From the NCBI RefSeq assembly GCF_000518605.1, contig NZ_JADX01000005.1, positions 372,001 to 436,000 of the forward strand: 64,000 nucleotides of DNA, written 5' to 3'. The notes beneath the pieces are model-generated. The model was not told the DNA's origin, made no database searches, and saw only the letters and a list, made by a program, of their open reading frames with translations. This DNA is from Shewanella fidelis ATCC BAA-318. GTDB taxonomy: Bacteria; Pseudomonadota; Gammaproteobacteria; Enterobacterales; Shewanellaceae. Of this stretch, positions 36,674 through 45,700 are shown in pieces (the first letter of the stretch is position 1; every line of letters begins with the position of its first letter). The position numbers were made by a program, and so were the translations under genes.

Positions 36674-38743
36674 TTACCAAATACGCACGCGCTCTTCTTC
36701 TGGAAGATACAAGTCATCACCCGGCTTAACGTCAAATGCTTTGTACCAAGCATCGTGGTTACGTGGTGCTTGTGCACGGTAACGGCCCGGCGCATGAGTA
36801 CCTGCACGTAGCTGGTTTAGCATGCTTTGTTCAGTACGCTTTTCTTTCCAAACCTGTGCCCAGGCTAGGAAGAAACGTTGATCGCCAGTCACACCGTCAA
36901 TCACTGGTGCTTCTTTACCGTTAAGGCTTAACTTGTATGCGTGGTATGCCATTGCTAGGCCGCCCACGTCACCAATGTTTTCGCCAAGGCTGTTACGGCC
37001 GTTCACGAAGTTGTCTGGGATCGGCTCATATTTGCTGTACTGAGCTGCAAGCTGGTCGGCTTTGGCCTCAAATGCTGCACGATCTGCATCAGTCCACCAG
37101 TTACGCTGGATGCCGTTTGCGTCAGATTTTGAACCTTGGTCGTCAAAACCGTGACCCATTTCGTGGCCAATTACCGCACCAATACCACCGTAGTTTACTG
37201 CAGGGTCGGCATTAGGATCGAAGAATGGAGGTTGCAAGATAGCAGCTGGGAATACAATCTCGTTAAACGAGCTGTTGTAGTATGCATTCACGCGCTGTGG
37301 TGTCATGCCCCAACGATTACGGTCTGTTTTCTTAAGCTCTTTAGCAACACTGTCAGCGTTAAAGAACTTACGTAGGTTTTGAATATTACCAACGAGATCG
37401 TTATTGCTTAGCTCAACACCATCGAACTCTTGCCATACATCTGGGTAACCAATTTTTGGATTAAATGCGGCAAGTTTAGCGTGAGCATTGACTTTGGTTT
37501 CTGCGCCCATCCAGTCTAGATCATCAATGCGTTGACCCATAGCTGTACGTAGGTTTTCAACAAGTTCTGCCATCTGCTGCTTAGACGACTCAGGGAAGTA
37601 GCGTGCTACGTAGACTTTACCAATGGCAAAACCTAGCGACTGAGTGCCAGACATTTCTGAGATTGCGCGCTTCCAGCGAGGACGCGGCTCTTGTTGACCA
37701 CTTAAGGTTTTGCCATAAAAATCGAAGCTTGCAGCATAGATATCTTCAGACAGTAAACCTGCATTGTTTTTCACAGTATGGAAAGTGAGGTAGTCCTGCC
37801 ACACGTTTAATGATTCAGTATTGACTAACTTAATCATTGCTTTTACTGGATCTGGCTGAGAAATGTTGAGCTGTGGAACTTGATAACCCGTTTGGGCGAA
37901 ATACAGATCCCAATCAAAACCTGGATATTCTTTCGCAAGATCGGCACGCTTAATTTGGTTTAGCGTTAAGTCGCGGTTGCGGCGTTTTTCACGTGGCCAC
38001 TGACCTTCTGCCATCTTGGTTTCAAGTGCAAGGATAGCGGTTGCACGAGCTTTAGCGTCTTTAACTCCTGCAAAAGTGAGCATTTTGCTAATGTGGTCGA
38101 CGTAGGCTTCACGAATTTTGACAAAACGTTCAGCTTCTTCAAGGTAGTATGAGCGATCTGGTAAACCTAATCCGCTCGCTCCAATAGACATCTCATATTG
38201 GTTTGGATCTAAGCGGTTAAACCACATACCACCAGCAATTGGTGAGCTAGCGCCGGTTAGCCATGCAGAGCCAAAGACTTTAGTTAAATCGTCAGTTGAT
38301 TTGATAGCACTGATTTGATCAAGAATGCCTTGAATTGGCGTAATACCAAGCTTATTGATGGTGTCTGTATCCATATAAGCTTGGTAGAAATCAGCAATTA
38401 GCTGCTCTTCTTCGTTAAGATCGCTACGACTAGCGATATCGTCGATAATCTCTTTTACTTGCTTTTCGCTGCGTTCAGCGAGTGCGGTAAAGGCACCAAA
38501 ACGGGTTTTATCCGCAGGCATTTCATAGTTGTCGTACCATGTGCCGCTAGCATACATAAAGAAGTCGTCACCAGGTTTGATTGCTTCATTACGGGCACTG
38601 AGATCAATACCAAAGCTACCAAGCTCTGCTTTATTGTTAGCCGTTTTAGTGACTTCTGTTTGTGATTCTGTATTTACATCTGATGTACCACAGCCCGCTA
38701 AAAACGTGGTGGCTAAGGCGATTGCAATTAATGATTTTTTCAT
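36674..38743 (-). CDS. M13-family (neprilysin/PepO-like) lipoprotein peptidase
   Basis: 689 residues with a lipoprotein signal (TTFLAGCGTSD, cysteine 18). The catalytic zinc site is HEMGH (H527, H531) with the ligand E588 in GENIGD, and NAYYNSSFNEIVFPAAILQPP precedes it, typical of M13. It is probably an outer-membrane or periplasmic-face lipoprotein that cleaves short peptides. GGAAG lies about 11 bases before ATG. The terminal VRIW lacks the eukaryotic CxxW cysteine, normal for bacterial forms. Confidence 0.95.
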   Translation of the reverse strand: MKKSLIAIALATTFLAGCGTSDVNTESQTEVTKTANNKAELGSFGIDLSARNEAIKPGDDFFMYASGTWYDNYEMPADKTRFGAFTALAERSEKQVKEIIDDIASRSDLNEEEQLIADFYQAYMDTDTINKLGITPIQGILDQISAIKSTDDLTKVFGSAWLTGASSPIAGGMWFNRLDPNQYEMSIGASGLGLPDRSYYLEEAERFVKIREAYVDHISKMLTFAGVKDAKARATAILALETKMAEGQWPREKRRNRDLTLNQIKRADLAKEYPGFDWDLYFAQTGYQVPQLNISQPDPVKAMIKLVNTESLNVWQDYLTFHTVKNNAGLLSEDIYAASFDFYGKTLSGQQEPRPRWKRAISEMSGTQSLGFAIGKVYVARYFPESSKQQMAELVENLRTAMGQRIDDLDWMGAETKVNAHAKLAAFNPKIGYPDVWQEFDGVELSNNDLVGNIQNLRKFFNADSVAKELKKTDRNRWGMTPQRVNAYYNSSFNEIVFPAAILQPPFFDPNADPAVNYGGIGAVIGHEMGHGFDDQGSKSDANGIQRNWWTDADRAAFEAKADQLAAQYSKYEPIPDNFVNGRNSLGENIGDVGGLAMAYHAYKLSLNGKEAPVIDGVTGDQRFFLAWAQVWKEKRTEQSMLNQLRAGTHAPGRYRAQAPRNHDAWYKAFDVKPGDDLYLPEEERVRIW

Positions 38744-38923
38744 TTTTATTGTTGCTTCCTTGTCAATTTTTTATCGTTTATAAACGAATATTATTATGAT
38801 TCTTAACCCATCTATCTTGTAGAAACGGCATAAAATGTCAATGTTTGAATTGTTAATAAGTTTGAAACGACTACTTTGAATGGTTTTATTTATAAAACAG
38901 CGTTAATGGCACTGGCGGTGAGA

Positions 38924-38957
38924 TAAAAAAATAGCAGCCCTAAGGCTGCTATTTTTT
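38924..38957 (-). terminator. Intrinsic terminator after PepSY gene
   Basis: AAAAAATAGCAGCC-CTAA-GGCTGCTATTTTTT is symmetrical and near-perfect; on the minus strand it closes the PepSY unit. Confidence 0.92.
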
Positions 38958-38971
38958 GACAGTTAACCAGT

Positions 38972-40051
38972 TTAAGCCGTTGCCGCTTTATTGAGGTTTT
39001 TGCTGCTCTTGTTAAAGATTCTGCGGTAGAAGGTCACTGCACTGAACAGCAAAATAATACTGCCGATGAGTGACACAGAAGTAATAAACAGCGCATAACT
39101 AAATGGCATATTTAGTGCATCATGCAGCGGTCTAACAAAGCTGGCTACCTGACCTGATAATGGTCTATCGCTATGCTTGATGGCATCCTTGATTATGCCT
39201 TTTTCAAAGCTCATGGTCATGCGGTCAGCTTCACGAAGCCAAACACCGCTGTGGTCATCAAAACGAATGCTGTAATTTAGCTCGGTAACCACTTGGCCTT
39301 TTTTTACTCGTGGTTTGCTTACTGAAACTAAATTGGCATCGGGCCATATGTCTTGAGCCGTTTGTAGCTGGCTTTGCCAGTTACTAGCTTGGCTTACTGG
39401 ATAGCTGATTTCAGATTTAGGCTGTTTTAATGCCCCAGTCCATAAGCCTTTATAGGTGATTAAAAAGCCACTGATACATAAGATAAACAGCGGTACAGAG
39501 ATAAACAAACCTAATTGGATATGGCTTTTTACTAGGCTGCTAGAGCGGGTGTTAGTTGGGATACTTTGCTTTAGTCTGAAGCCTTTACGTACACGCCACC
39601 ATAGGTAAATACCCACTAATGTTACTGCGCCGCCAAGGAGTGATGCCCAAGCGTTAATGTATTTACCACCAAAGTCTTCAAGTAAAAAGTTACGGTGTAG
39701 CCAGAAAATGGTGCGGTATCCTGGAATGTCACCAAATGAACTTACAGACAGCTCATTGAGCTCACTGTCCAAGGCAATGGTTTTACCCCGAGTTGCTGCT
39801 TGTATATAGGGAGTGTGCTCTGTTGGAAAGCGCACCGTGCTCATTTCTGGGTAACGTTCAAATAGTGTTTCGACAGTCTGAGCTTTTTGCTCAATAGATA
39901 GCGGCGCATATTGCTGGCCCTTATCATCGAGGCGCTTATACATATCGACACTGCCCAGATATACACCTGTGGTGAGTACGATTAGCATGGTAATGCTAAT
40001 GAAAAAGCCCACCCAGTTGTGGAACCATTTTAATGCAGCTACTGCGTTCAT
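38972..40051 (-). CDS. PepSY-domain membrane protein, Fur-linked
   Basis: This 359-residue protein has four membrane segments: about 8-30, 140-157, 180-200 and 320-343. The first has KWFHNWVGFFISITMLIVLTTGVYLGS and the second LLGGAVTLVGIYLWWRVRKG, the PepSY-associated TM arrangement with conserved histidines in membrane positions (H11, H129 and H308 by context). Such proteins are found with siderophore receptors and some are ferric reductases. A Fur box lies about 130-155 bases upstream, so it is probably induced by low iron, for ferric iron handling at the inner membrane. Confidence 0.85.
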   Translation of the reverse strand: MNAVAALKWFHNWVGFFISITMLIVLTTGVYLGSVDMYKRLDDKGQQYAPLSIEQKAQTVETLFERYPEMSTVRFPTEHTPYIQAATRGKTIALDSELNELSVSSFGDIPGYRTIFWLHRNFLLEDFGGKYINAWASLLGGAVTLVGIYLWWRVRKGFRLKQSIPTNTRSSSLVKSHIQLGLFISVPLFILCISGFLITYKGLWTGALKQPKSEISYPVSQASNWQSQLQTAQDIWPDANLVSVSKPRVKKGQVVTELNYSIRFDDHSGVWLREADRMTMSFEKGIIKDAIKHSDRPLSGQVASFVRPLHDALNMPFSYALFITSVSLIGSIILLFSAVTFYRRIFNKSSKNLNKAATA

Positions 40052-40183
40052 ATTTACATTCTCAAAGCAATTTAGACAGTTAACTTTGCTCCAATTATCG
40101 AAGCCATGATTAACCTTATAGTTATAATGTTATTGATTTTTATAACCTTTATAGCTGGTGGCTTATACTTGGCTTAAAACCTC

Positions 40184-40206
40184 GAGAATGATAATTAATC
40201 TCAATA
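40184..40206. promoter_or_regulatory. Fur box upstream of PepSY gene
   Basis: GAGAATGATAATTAATCTC matches about 15 of 19 positions of GATAATGATAATCATTATC. It is about 130 bases upstream of the PepSY start codon on the correct side. Confidence 0.7.
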
Positions 40207-40265
40207 TCAACTGCAATTAAAGAAGTGTAAAGAGCAGTGATGAGGTTAACAAATTGCTTAAATAA

Positions 40266-40288
40266 CAAGCCCGCTTTTCGCGGGCTTG
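40266..40288 (-). terminator. Hairpin after LRR lipoprotein gene
   Basis: CAAGCCCGC-TTTTC-GCGGGCTTG is a perfect 9-bp stem. The minus-strand T-run after it is short, so termination strength is uncertain. Confidence 0.6.
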
Positions 40289-40302
40289 AAAGGGGGCAGT
40301 AT

Positions 40303-42042
40303 TTACTGGCTTAGACATTGGCCCACTTCTTGTGGGTTTAGCTCAGAGGTTGCAATGTACTCACTGCCCATACAAGCAGTGTAGTGGCTGAAAAACTCCC
40401 TCAGTTGCTCATTCATCGGTATTGCTGAACGCTGCTTAATCATAATCAGAGCATCTTTTAAACATTGAGATTTAAAAGGTTGCATGCTCTTTGTGCAGCT
40501 TTGTGCATCGTTAAAACCAAAACACTGCTGATACTTATCTTGTTCGCATAGGTAATATTCGCCATGAGTGATCAGTTTTTCCAGTGTTAGTGCCTGTTGA
40601 GTGGCTTTTAGTTGCTTACCCTTTAACACAGGGTTGTTATCCATATTAACCAGCATAAACGACTTTTTAGCGACGACTGAGTCGCGGTAAAGGATCTCTA
40701 AAGTCCAACGGCCGCTAACTAACTCATGAGGCTCACCGAAATACCACATAGCCAAATTACGATCATGAGTAAACATGGTGTCAGTCCAACTTGAAGTCGT
40801 AAAACCTTTGCCGCTTTTGGGATCGACTATTTCTGGGTGGGTCATGCGCACAGTGATTGGAAATTGATTTTGATTGGCAACTAATTGATTATTTTTACTG
40901 TCTTTTGGCTGAGTGACTGAGTAACGAAAGCCGATGTATTGCCCTAAGGTTGGTGTGACTAGCTGACTTGCGGCAAGATCGTATCGACTGCCGTTTTGAG
41001 TGATGGTGCCAGCTTCAATCACACTTACTCTTGGTGAGGCTAAGTTTGAGAGCGCTTGTTTCTTATGGGAGCTTTTGTTGGCTAAATCCACCGGTGTACC
41101 TTCAATAGAGATGATTGATGGTAAGTTCGCTTGATTAACGCTCAGTTGTTGTAATGGGTTATTGAAAGCAATGAGCTTTTCAAGCTTAGTAAAAGAGGAA
41201 ATATCTAAGCTGGTAATATGATTGCTATTCAGCTCGAGTTCTTGCATTGGCGAGTTAGGAGCAAATGTGATTTCATCGATTTGATTGTAATCAGCTTTGA
41301 CTTTGGTTAGCAGCGGATTATGGCTTAAATTGAGTTGTGTGAGCTGATTATTTCTAACCGAAAGCGTGCTAAGAGCTGGTTGATTATTAAGATTAATTTC
41401 TGTCAGCTGATTACTCGGTAAGCTAAGGTGACTCAGCTTAGAATTATATGATAAGTCTATAGCTGTTAGCGTACCCACTGAAAGGTTCAATGTTTGTAAT
41501 TCAGCGTTGTTTGAAAGGTCAATATTGGTTAGCTGATGGCGGCTTAAACCAAGATCTCTAAGCTGTGTCTGCTGAGAAACATCGATATTAGTTAACGGTA
41601 ACTTATAAGCGTATAGGCTCTTCAATTTAGGATTGTTACTGACATCAATTTCAGTGAGTTTATTACCCGATAAGTTGATTGCAATAAGCTTGGGGTTATT
41701 AGAGAGGTCGATGTCAGTTAACTGATTATCGGCAATTATAAGTCTTTCTAATTGTTCGAGTTTGCTAATATCAATATGGGCTATCTGGTTATCGAGTAAA
41801 ATCAATGTCGTTAGCGCAGGCATAAAGCGTATTTCGTTTACATTGCTAATCCCTTGGCTATTGCAGTTTAATTCGGTGATTTTATCTAGCTTCTTTATCG
41901 CGGTTTTCTGCACGCATTTTGCAAACTGAGGGTCAGTAAACGTTACTTCACTGATAAGTTCAGGTGCTGGTGTTAACGTACAGCCTCCCAAACTAAATAG
42001 GCTTGAGCTAAGTATGGCGATAGTTAACTTTAATGCTCTCAT
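40303..42042 (-). CDS. Leucine-rich-repeat lipoprotein with C-terminal DUF3859 domain
   Basis: 579 residues. The signal peptide ends in a lipobox (LGGC, cysteine about 21). Residues about 55-310 contain ten or more LRR units of roughly 21 residues (N-x-L-x-x-IDLSNN-x-x-L), of the internalin/SDS22-like kind. Residues about 335-460 resemble DUF3859, with MWYFGEPHELVSGRWTLEI. The end has a pattern of cysteines (CEQDKYQQC, QSCTKS, QC) that may form disulfides. AAGGA precedes ATG. Probably surface or periplasmic protein-binding. Confidence 0.85.
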   Translation of the reverse strand: MRALKLTIAILSSSLFSLGGCTLTPAPELISEVTFTDPQFAKCVQKTAIKKLDKITELNCNSQGISNVNEIRFMPALTTLILLDNQIAHIDISKLEQLERLIIADNQLTDIDLSNNPKLIAINLSGNKLTEIDVSNNPKLKSLYAYKLPLTNIDVSQQTQLRDLGLSRHQLTNIDLSNNAELQTLNLSVGTLTAIDLSYNSKLSHLSLPSNQLTEINLNNQPALSTLSVRNNQLTQLNLSHNPLLTKVKADYNQIDEITFAPNSPMQELELNSNHITSLDISSFTKLEKLIAFNNPLQQLSVNQANLPSIISIEGTPVDLANKSSHKKQALSNLASPRVSVIEAGTITQNGSRYDLAASQLVTPTLGQYIGFRYSVTQPKDSKNNQLVANQNQFPITVRMTHPEIVDPKSGKGFTTSSWTDTMFTHDRNLAMWYFGEPHELVSGRWTLEILYRDSVVAKKSFMLVNMDNNPVLKGKQLKATQQALTLEKLITHGEYYLCEQDKYQQCFGFNDAQSCTKSMQPFKSQCLKDALIMIKQRSAIPMNEQLREFFSHYTACMGSEYIATSELNPQEVGQCLSQ

Positions 42043-42187
42043 TGAGTCCTTGTCCTGTGCCGGTTATTAGTGAACAACATCATTAGTTGGTATTTGTTAA
42101 GGCGGGCAAACTAACATAAAGTTGTAGTTGTGTAGGGCAAGCATTTGAATTTCTTGAACTCGATCGAGAAAGATCATATCGAGAAAT

Positions 42188-42216
42188 AAAAATGGAGCCA
42201 AAAGGCTCCATTTTTA
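42188..42216 (-). terminator. Intrinsic terminator after SPFH gene
   Basis: AAAAATGGAGCC-AAAA-GGCTCCATTTTT, usable on the minus strand and in the opposite direction. Confidence 0.88.
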
Positions 42217-42235
42217 TTTGATTACGTACAATGCA

Positions 42236-43126
42236 TTACTTACTTGTCTCGCGAAGATCCATAATTGGCATTGCTCCGTCGCCCATCATGGTTGTCGGCA
42301 ATTTACCGTCCCAAGCTTGTGCTTCCGTTAGCTTTACAATTAACGGGTTATTTTTAAGTGCTTTAGCTTTTGCTTCAATGGCTTGCGCTTCGGCTTTACC
42401 TTTAAGCAAAATTGATTGCGCTTCTGCTTCAGCCACTTTCAAAATACCTTTTGCGCGTGCATCGGCTGTGTTTACTGCACGTAGGGCTTCTAGGCGTTGG
42501 CGCTCAAGCTTGTGCTCCTCCGCGGCGGCGAGGTTTTTTTCTGTTTGCTTGATCTCAATCGAGTTAATGTATTTTTGTGGCAAGATAATATTTTCAATCT
42601 GAATATTATCAACGACCACAGGGAAGCCTTCCATTTCATCAGCTAAACGGCGCTCGATGCCTTGAATCGCACTTGCTCGGTCTTGAATGAGCTGTTCTGC
42701 TTCAAATTGTGGGATAGTGTCTTTGGTGGCTGAGCGAAAGCGTGGGTCAAGAATACGTTGCTCAAATTGAGTTAGACCACCGTAGCGTTTAAATAGATCC
42801 AACGCCGCTTCTTTATTTACTGTCCAGTTGACACTGACTTCAATGGTAACTGGCATCTGCTCTTTAGTGCTTGAGGCCATTTTCTCCGCGTTTTTGCGGG
42901 TACGAACTTCAATCATTTCAACGGTTTCAATGAAAGGAATTTTAAAGTGAAGTCCTGGGTTTTGTTGATCTTTGGCTTCACCAAAACGTTTTACCACCCC
43001 AACATGACCTTCGATCACAATAAAATATGAATTAAAGATAGCAATGATTAACAGGGCAATGGGTAATAGTTTTACCAATGAAAAAGATTTAGTGATTTGA
43101 GTGAGCTTTGAATTTTTCTGCAGCAT
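42236..43126 (-). CDS. SPFH/prohibitin-type membrane protein
   Basis: ATG at 43126, with AGGA seven bases upstream, gives 296 residues; the TTG-like earlier start at 43156 is rejected. A membrane helix at about residues 20-40 precedes an SPFH domain (GHVGVVKRFGEAKDQQNPGL, PFIETVEMIEVRTR), and the C-terminal half is alanine- and glutamate-rich coiled coil (AEAEAQSILLKGKAEAQAIEAKAKAL). Prohibitin/HflC/stomatin-like proteins form membrane microdomain scaffolds. It lies between the LRR lipoprotein and curlin genes without an obvious partner. Confidence 0.88.
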   Translation of the reverse strand: MLQKNSKLTQITKSFSLVKLLPIALLIIAIFNSYFIVIEGHVGVVKRFGEAKDQQNPGLHFKIPFIETVEMIEVRTRKNAEKMASSTKEQMPVTIEVSVNWTVNKEAALDLFKRYGGLTQFEQRILDPRFRSATKDTIPQFEAEQLIQDRASAIQGIERRLADEMEGFPVVVDNIQIENIILPQKYINSIEIKQTEKNLAAAEEHKLERQRLEALRAVNTADARAKGILKVAEAEAQSILLKGKAEAQAIEAKAKALKNNPLIVKLTEAQAWDGKLPTTMMGDGAMPIMDLRETSK

Positions 43127-43549
43127 TTTGATGTCCTTTCTAAATATGCGCCGCAACGATACCAGTAAATGTATCTTGTTGAAATAATTGTTTGCAAAAG
43201 GTTGGGCTGATGTTGCTCTTTGTGGGCTTTTTTTTTGCCTTGGTAATTTGATTTTGTGTTGTTTGTGGCTAGCTTTATTCTTAAATAGGCTACTTGGTTA
43301 GTAGTTAAGTCTATTTAGCTTGTCACAATACAACCTTAGGCTTGATTGGCTTAATACTTAGGGCGGATTCTAGCAACCTATTCTCTCAGCATAATCTTGG
43401 TTGGGTTCTGATAACTAACAGGTGGCATCGATGTCATTGAGTGTCTTGCAGAATACCTTTTTGGAGCACAAGTTTTATTACTAATGTTCTTTGAGCAGGT
43501 TAACAGAGTTAGTTGTTAACCGATTACCGTCCAGTTAGGGAATAGGGAT
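43127..43549. other. Divergent intergenic region between SPFH and curlin-repeat genes
   Basis: 423 bases with no ORF that I can support. It is A/T-rich with a small palindrome CATCGATG near 43424. It must contain the promoters of both divergent genes; no specific operator was recognised. Confidence 0.5.
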
Positions 43550-44626
43550 ATGAAATATACTCAGTTAGCTGTATTTGTCTCTACAGCAATGTATTTTTCG
43601 AGCGTAACAGCTGTGGCAAGCGAAACCAATGTTGCAGAAATTACCCAGTCGGGAGATGACAATCAAGCATTAATAACTCAAACGCTAAATAGTTTAGATA
43701 ACAGCGTTAATATTGGCCAAGTAGGGGATGAAAACCTCGCTACAGTATTACAGTTAAGTAGCTCTTTGAGTAATGTGACAACTGTGCAAATGGGTGATGA
43801 AAACCAACTTTCGGTTAGTCAAGAAGGTGAAAACCAAACTGCTTCAGTTACGCAAACGAGTGATTTGGGTCAAGTGATACTTAATCAACAGGGAGAGGCT
43901 AACAATACAGTTGTGGTTCAGCTAGGTGATGGCCAAAGCGCTGATATAAATCAAGCTGATGTATCAAACAACGCAACAATTAATCAAAGTGGTGTTGAGA
44001 ATAAATTGGTATTAGAGCAAAGCGGAAGTTCTTTGAATAATGGTAACCAAGCGATTGTCGCTCAGGTGGGTGAAAATGACTTGGCAGTAATTACTCAGGT
44101 GGGTGAACTAAATACGGCGATTGTCGATCAAGATAGTGGTAGCTTTGGTAACGCTATTACTATTGATCAGTCTGGTGAGCGCAACTTTGCAGCAGCAGGT
44201 ACACGTTTAGGCAGTGGAAGTTCGGTTGAAATTACCCAGCAAGGCAGCGATAACCTTGTGATGGGAGGTGGCAATACTCCAAGTAATTATGGAGGTTTAG
44301 TTGGCGCAGGAACGAAAGGGGCAGACAATCACCTTACTATAGTGCAAACAGGTCAAGGAAATAGGCTGTATGCCGATGCGGCGCAAGAGCAGTCAAGTGT
44401 AGATATTTCACAGCAAGGTGATTTTAACCAAGCATCTGTAGAATCATGGTTAGGTTCTGAGAATGATATTTCGTTAATGCAGTCAGGTGAATTGCAAATT
44501 GCTGATGTATATGTTGAAGGGGGAGTAAGTAATTTAGTGTCTGTTATGCAGTATGACATGAATAATAATGCCTCTGTACATGTATTAGGCAGTAATAATA
44601 GCGCTACTATTATTCAGGGTAATTAA
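43550..44626 (+). CDS. Orphan curlin-repeat (CsgA/CsgB-like) protein
   Basis: 358 residues: signal peptide to about residue 24, then repeated Q-x-G-x-x-N-x-x-x-x-x-Q units (for example ITQSGDDNQA, IGQVGDENLA, INQSGVENKL, ITQQGSDNLV), the pattern of curlin amyloid strands. I count about 12-14 imperfect repeats, including degenerate ones, more than the five of E. coli CsgA. Glutamine and asparagine ladders support amyloid formation. No csgE, csgF, csgG or csgD-like gene is beside it. A clear terminator follows. Confidence 0.83.
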   Translation: MKYTQLAVFVSTAMYFSSVTAVASETNVAEITQSGDDNQALITQTLNSLDNSVNIGQVGDENLATVLQLSSSLSNVTTVQMGDENQLSVSQEGENQTASVTQTSDLGQVILNQQGEANNTVVVQLGDGQSADINQADVSNNATINQSGVENKLVLEQSGSSLNNGNQAIVAQVGENDLAVITQVGELNTAIVDQDSGSFGNAITIDQSGERNFAAAGTRLGSGSSVEITQQGSDNLVMGGGNTPSNYGGLVGAGTKGADNHLTIVQTGQGNRLYADAAQEQSSVDISQQGDFNQASVESWLGSENDISLMQSGELQIADVYVEGGVSNLVSVMQYDMNNNASVHVLGSNNSATIIQGN

Positions 44627-44650
44627 GTGTATTCGCTAATTTGAATATGA

Positions 44651-44680
44651 CAAAAAGGGAGCTTTTGCTCCCTTTTTATA
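44651..44680 (+). terminator. Intrinsic terminator after curlin-repeat gene
   Basis: AAAAAGGGAGC-TTTT-GCTCCCTTTTT, symmetrical, also usable for the convergent gene. Confidence 0.9.
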
Positions 44681-44697
44681 GCTTACACTTTGATTAA

Positions 44698-44940
44698 TTA
44701 CGCTTGAGTGCTTAAGCGATGGTATAACGCATCTTTAAGTACCGCTCGATCGTGTTTTAATTTGTGCATAGCTTCATCATCAATCGGTGCACCTTTTAGC
44801 TCTAGAATGCGGATCTCTTTATCCAGTGCATTGTAGTGTTTAGTGTCTTTTGCAAACGCCTCATCATTTTGACAAAGCTTAGTAATGCTATCTTGGTACT
44901 CAGGAAACTCATGAATAAGTGAATGATCTTCGCCTAACAT
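44698..44940 (-). CDS. YdcH/DUF465-like small protein
   Basis: ATG at 44940 with AGGGGT upstream gives 80 residues; a TTG-started extension of nine residues is rejected. The sequence begins MLGEDHSLIHEFPEYQDSI, contains DEAFAKDTKHYNALDKEIRILE and ends in a helical LKHDRAVLKDALYHRL part, the YdcH/DUF465 pattern of short helical hairpin proteins. Function is not known. Confidence 0.85.
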   Translation of the reverse strand: MLGEDHSLIHEFPEYQDSITKLCQNDEAFAKDTKHYNALDKEIRILELKGAPIDDEAMHKLKHDRAVLKDALYHRLSTQA

Positions 44941-45076
44941 ATCTACCCCTAAATAATGAATGAACAAATTTTAAGCTGAGTTAAGTAAAGCTAAATGCTA
45001 GGTTAATTACAAGCTGAAATTTTCGTCTTAACAACGAATAATGCAAACAGCACAAGCTTGTGGAATATTTGCGAGC

Positions 45077-45106
45077 TAAAAAACGCTTACTCAGCGGTAA
45101 GCGTTT
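45077..45106 (-). terminator. Intrinsic terminator after merR-type gene
   Basis: On the minus strand AAACGCTTAC-CGCTGA-GTAAGCGTTT is followed by TTTT. Confidence 0.88.
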
Positions 45107-45121
45107 GCAATTGATTACGCA

Positions 45122-45634
45122 TTATAAAGCGCGAATGCGTTTGATTTCGTCAGCTTCTATACTTAAGGATTCTAAAAACCTTTGATGCTCTTCTGGCTCT
45201 AACTTTTCGAAAGTTTGATGCCAGCGTACCATGGCTTGTTCATCGAAACCCGCTTCGACCATAATCTCTACCCAACGCTGCTTGTTTACCATTTCGTTCT
45301 CCAATAACTCTGGGGCTTTTAATAAAATAACAATCGCCCGCTGCTGTTGTCTTAGTTTGGCAACCTCTTGCTCAAGCTGATTAAAATGCTGTTTTAATAG
45401 CAATGGTTGTTCAAGTTTATTGTCGTCACTAAGCAAGGTGGCAATATTGGCAACCGATAATCCATATGCACGATAGGATACGATAGCGGCTAATTTTTTT
45501 GCTTCAGCTTCACCATAATATCGATAGCCATTTTCTGCTCGTAGTGCTGGTTTTAACAGCCCCTCTTTCTCGTAATAGAGCAAAGTGGTTCGAGAGATGT
45601 TGGCACGCTTTGCAAGTTGAGTAACGGTATACAT
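45122..45634 (-). CDS. MerR-family transcriptional regulator
   Basis: 170 residues with an N-terminal MerR winged-helix (YTVTQLAKRANISRTTLLYYEKEGLLKPALRAENGYRYYG) and a helical linker, then a C-terminal domain rich in acidic residues without the metal-binding cysteines of MerR, CueR or ZntR. It may respond to an organic ligand or redox state. It has AGGA before ATG. The promoter at 45664-45694 has the 19-bp spacer that MerR-type activators untwist, and a dyad between the elements, so it is probably autoregulated. Confidence 0.9.
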   Translation of the reverse strand: MYTVTQLAKRANISRTTLLYYEKEGLLKPALRAENGYRYYGEAEAKKLAAIVSYRAYGLSVANIATLLSDDNKLEQPLLLKQHFNQLEQEVAKLRQQQRAIVILLKAPELLENEMVNKQRWVEIMVEAGFDEQAMVRWHQTFEKLEPEEHQRFLESLSIEADEIKRIRAL

Positions 45635-45663
45635 ATTTCATCCTAACCTTGACGACAGCGTGG

Positions 45664-45694
45664 AGTATCAAGCCTACACCTGTAGACAGGTCAA
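45664..45694 (-). promoter_or_regulatory. MerR-type promoter with 19-bp spacer
   Basis: On the minus strand TTGACC (45689-45694) and GATACT (45664-45669) are separated by 19 bp. The spacer contains CCTGT-CT-ACAGG and CTAC-AGGT-GTAG dyads. This geometry is the hallmark of MerR-activated promoters. It starts 30 bases before the merR-type gene, right after the end of the upstream membrane gene. Confidence 0.72.
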
Positions 45695-45700
45695 TAAAAT

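Noticed and set aside
36736-37215. Several plus-strand open frames inside the M13 peptidase gene
   Set aside because: They are shadows of a well-supported minus-strand M13 gene; composition and lack of start signals argue against them.
43550-44626. Repeat array of the curlin gene as CRISPR or direct-repeat element
   Set aside because: The repetition is at protein level with varying codons, and a signal peptide and single ORF span it; it is a coding gene.
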